Positions 5,621-6,348 of a stretch of 6,348 bases of DNA are shown here, one piece after another (the stretch's first letter is position 1; each line of letters starts with the position of its first letter). This stretch comes from Bacteroidales bacterium. Lineage in GTDB: Bacteria; Bacteroidota; Bacteroidia; Bacteroidales; UBA1556. A model generated the notes under the pieces. The model was not told the origin of the DNA and did not search any database. It worked only from the letters and a program-made list of their open reading frames with translations. The stretch lies in assembly GCA_029939445.1 (NCBI GenBank), contig JAOZSY010000154.1:1-6348 (forward strand), read 5' to 3'. The translations under genes were made by a program, and so were the position numbers.

Positions 5621-6348
5621 ATGAAATACGATACTATAATAATAGGCGGAGGCCCAGCAGGATTAACTGCAGGAATTTATCTTTCGAGAGCAAAGATGAA
5701 AGTTTTAATACTTGATACAGGAATTGCAGGTGGTCAGATGGTATTGACTCATGAGATTGCGAATTATCCGGGTTACGAGAGTATTAGCGGTTTTATGCTA
5801 GCTACAAATATGCAAAACCAAGCAAAAAAACATGGTTGTGAGATCAAAACAAATGTTCGTATCGAAAGTTATGAGCTAATAGGAGATTCTAAGAAAGTAG
5901 TGTTAACAAACGGTGATACTTTTGAGGCCAGATCTGTAATATTATCTACAGGTGGTCGTAGTCGTGAGATAGGGGCAAAGGGTGAAAATGATTTTGCTGG
6001 TCGTGGAATTTCATATTGTGCAACCTGCGATGGTGATTTCTTTCAGGATAGAGAGATTATAGTTGTAGGTGGTGGAAATTCAGCTCTCGAAGAGGCTGTT
6101 TCTTTAACTACTTATGCAAGTAAGGTTACTATTGTACATATGCTTGACGATTGGCAAGCTTTTGAGTCTGCAATAAAGGAGATGGAAGAGAACCCTAAGA
6201 TTGATTATATAATGAATACTAAAATTACTGAGTTTGTTGGTGAGCAAGGGCTTAATCATGTGGTATTAGAAAATATAAAAACAGGAGATAAGGAGAATAT
6301 GAAGATAGAAGGCGTATTTATTTTCATTGGTTATGTGCCAAATACTGA
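5621..6348 (+). CDS. trxB: Thioredoxin reductase-type flavoprotein, 3' end outside window
   Basis: The first 242 codons of a low-molecular-weight thioredoxin reductase (usual length about 310); the rest, including the second FAD-binding motif, lies beyond the window. The family enzyme passes electrons from a nicotinamide donor through FAD and a redox disulfide to thioredoxin in the cytoplasm. Visible are the FAD dinucleotide-binding GGGPAG (residues 9-14), GGQM and NYPGY (37-52), the redox-active CATC (Cys133, Cys136) followed by DGDFF, the second Rossmann motif VVGGGNSALEEA (148-159) and FIGYVPNT (235-242). Where E. coli TrxB has HRRDGFR for the NADPH 2'-phosphate, this protein has HMLDDWQ (173-179). 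The electron donor may therefore differ, and 'trxB' should be read as family membership. The ATG is preceded by A-rich sequence without a Shine-Dalgarno motif. Confidence 0.9.
   Translation, partial: MKYDTIIIGGGPAGLTAGIYLSRAKMKVLILDTGIAGGQMVLTHEIANYPGYESISGFMLATNMQNQAKKHGCEIKTNVRIESYELIGDSKKVVLTNGDTFEARSVILSTGGRSREIGAKGENDFAGRGISYCATCDGDFFQDREIIVVGGGNSALEEAVSLTTYASKVTIVHMLDDWQAFESAIKEMEENPKIDYIMNTKITEFVGEQGLNHVVLENIKTGDKENMKIEGVFIFIGYVPNT

Overview
The window looks like chromosomal DNA from a member of the Bacteroidota. It is AT-rich throughout. Start codons are preceded by A/T-rich sequence rather than Shine-Dalgarno motifs. Several genes have a TAnnTTTG-type -7 element upstream, which is the Bacteroidota promoter signature. 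The proteins are also of a Bacteroidota kind, including a small outer-membrane barrel and a secreted class 3 lipase. I cannot name the genus from the sequence.

Layout, left to right: a short gene-free edge (1-226) ends in the rho-independent terminator of typA. The typA/bipA translational GTPase gene follows on the minus strand (227-2035). Next is a 576-base gap without a convincing gene (2036-2611), whose right end holds the terminator of the next minus-strand gene. That gene encodes a small exported outer-membrane beta-barrel protein (2612-3229). Upstream of it on the same strand are a MarC-family membrane protein (3294-3950) and a Dabb-domain protein (3972-4271), only 21 bases apart and probably one operon. 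A compact divergent promoter region (4272-4354) separates these from a plus-strand secreted class 3 lipase-like protein (4355-5446). After a 174-base spacer with a good Bacteroidota promoter comes a thioredoxin reductase-type flavoprotein (5621 onward), cut by the window end.

The genes do not form one obvious pathway. They are mostly core or widespread functions: translation under stress, envelope, thiol redox and lipid hydrolysis. I see no transposase, integrase, CRISPR array, tRNA, rRNA or phage gene, and no evidence of a new multi-gene system. The two points most worth a second look are inside proteins. The thioredoxin reductase keeps its CxxC active site but lacks the usual HRRxxxR motif that binds the NADPH 2'-phosphate. 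The lipase has a normal Ser-Asp spacing but roughly 60 extra residues between the catalytic Asp and His.
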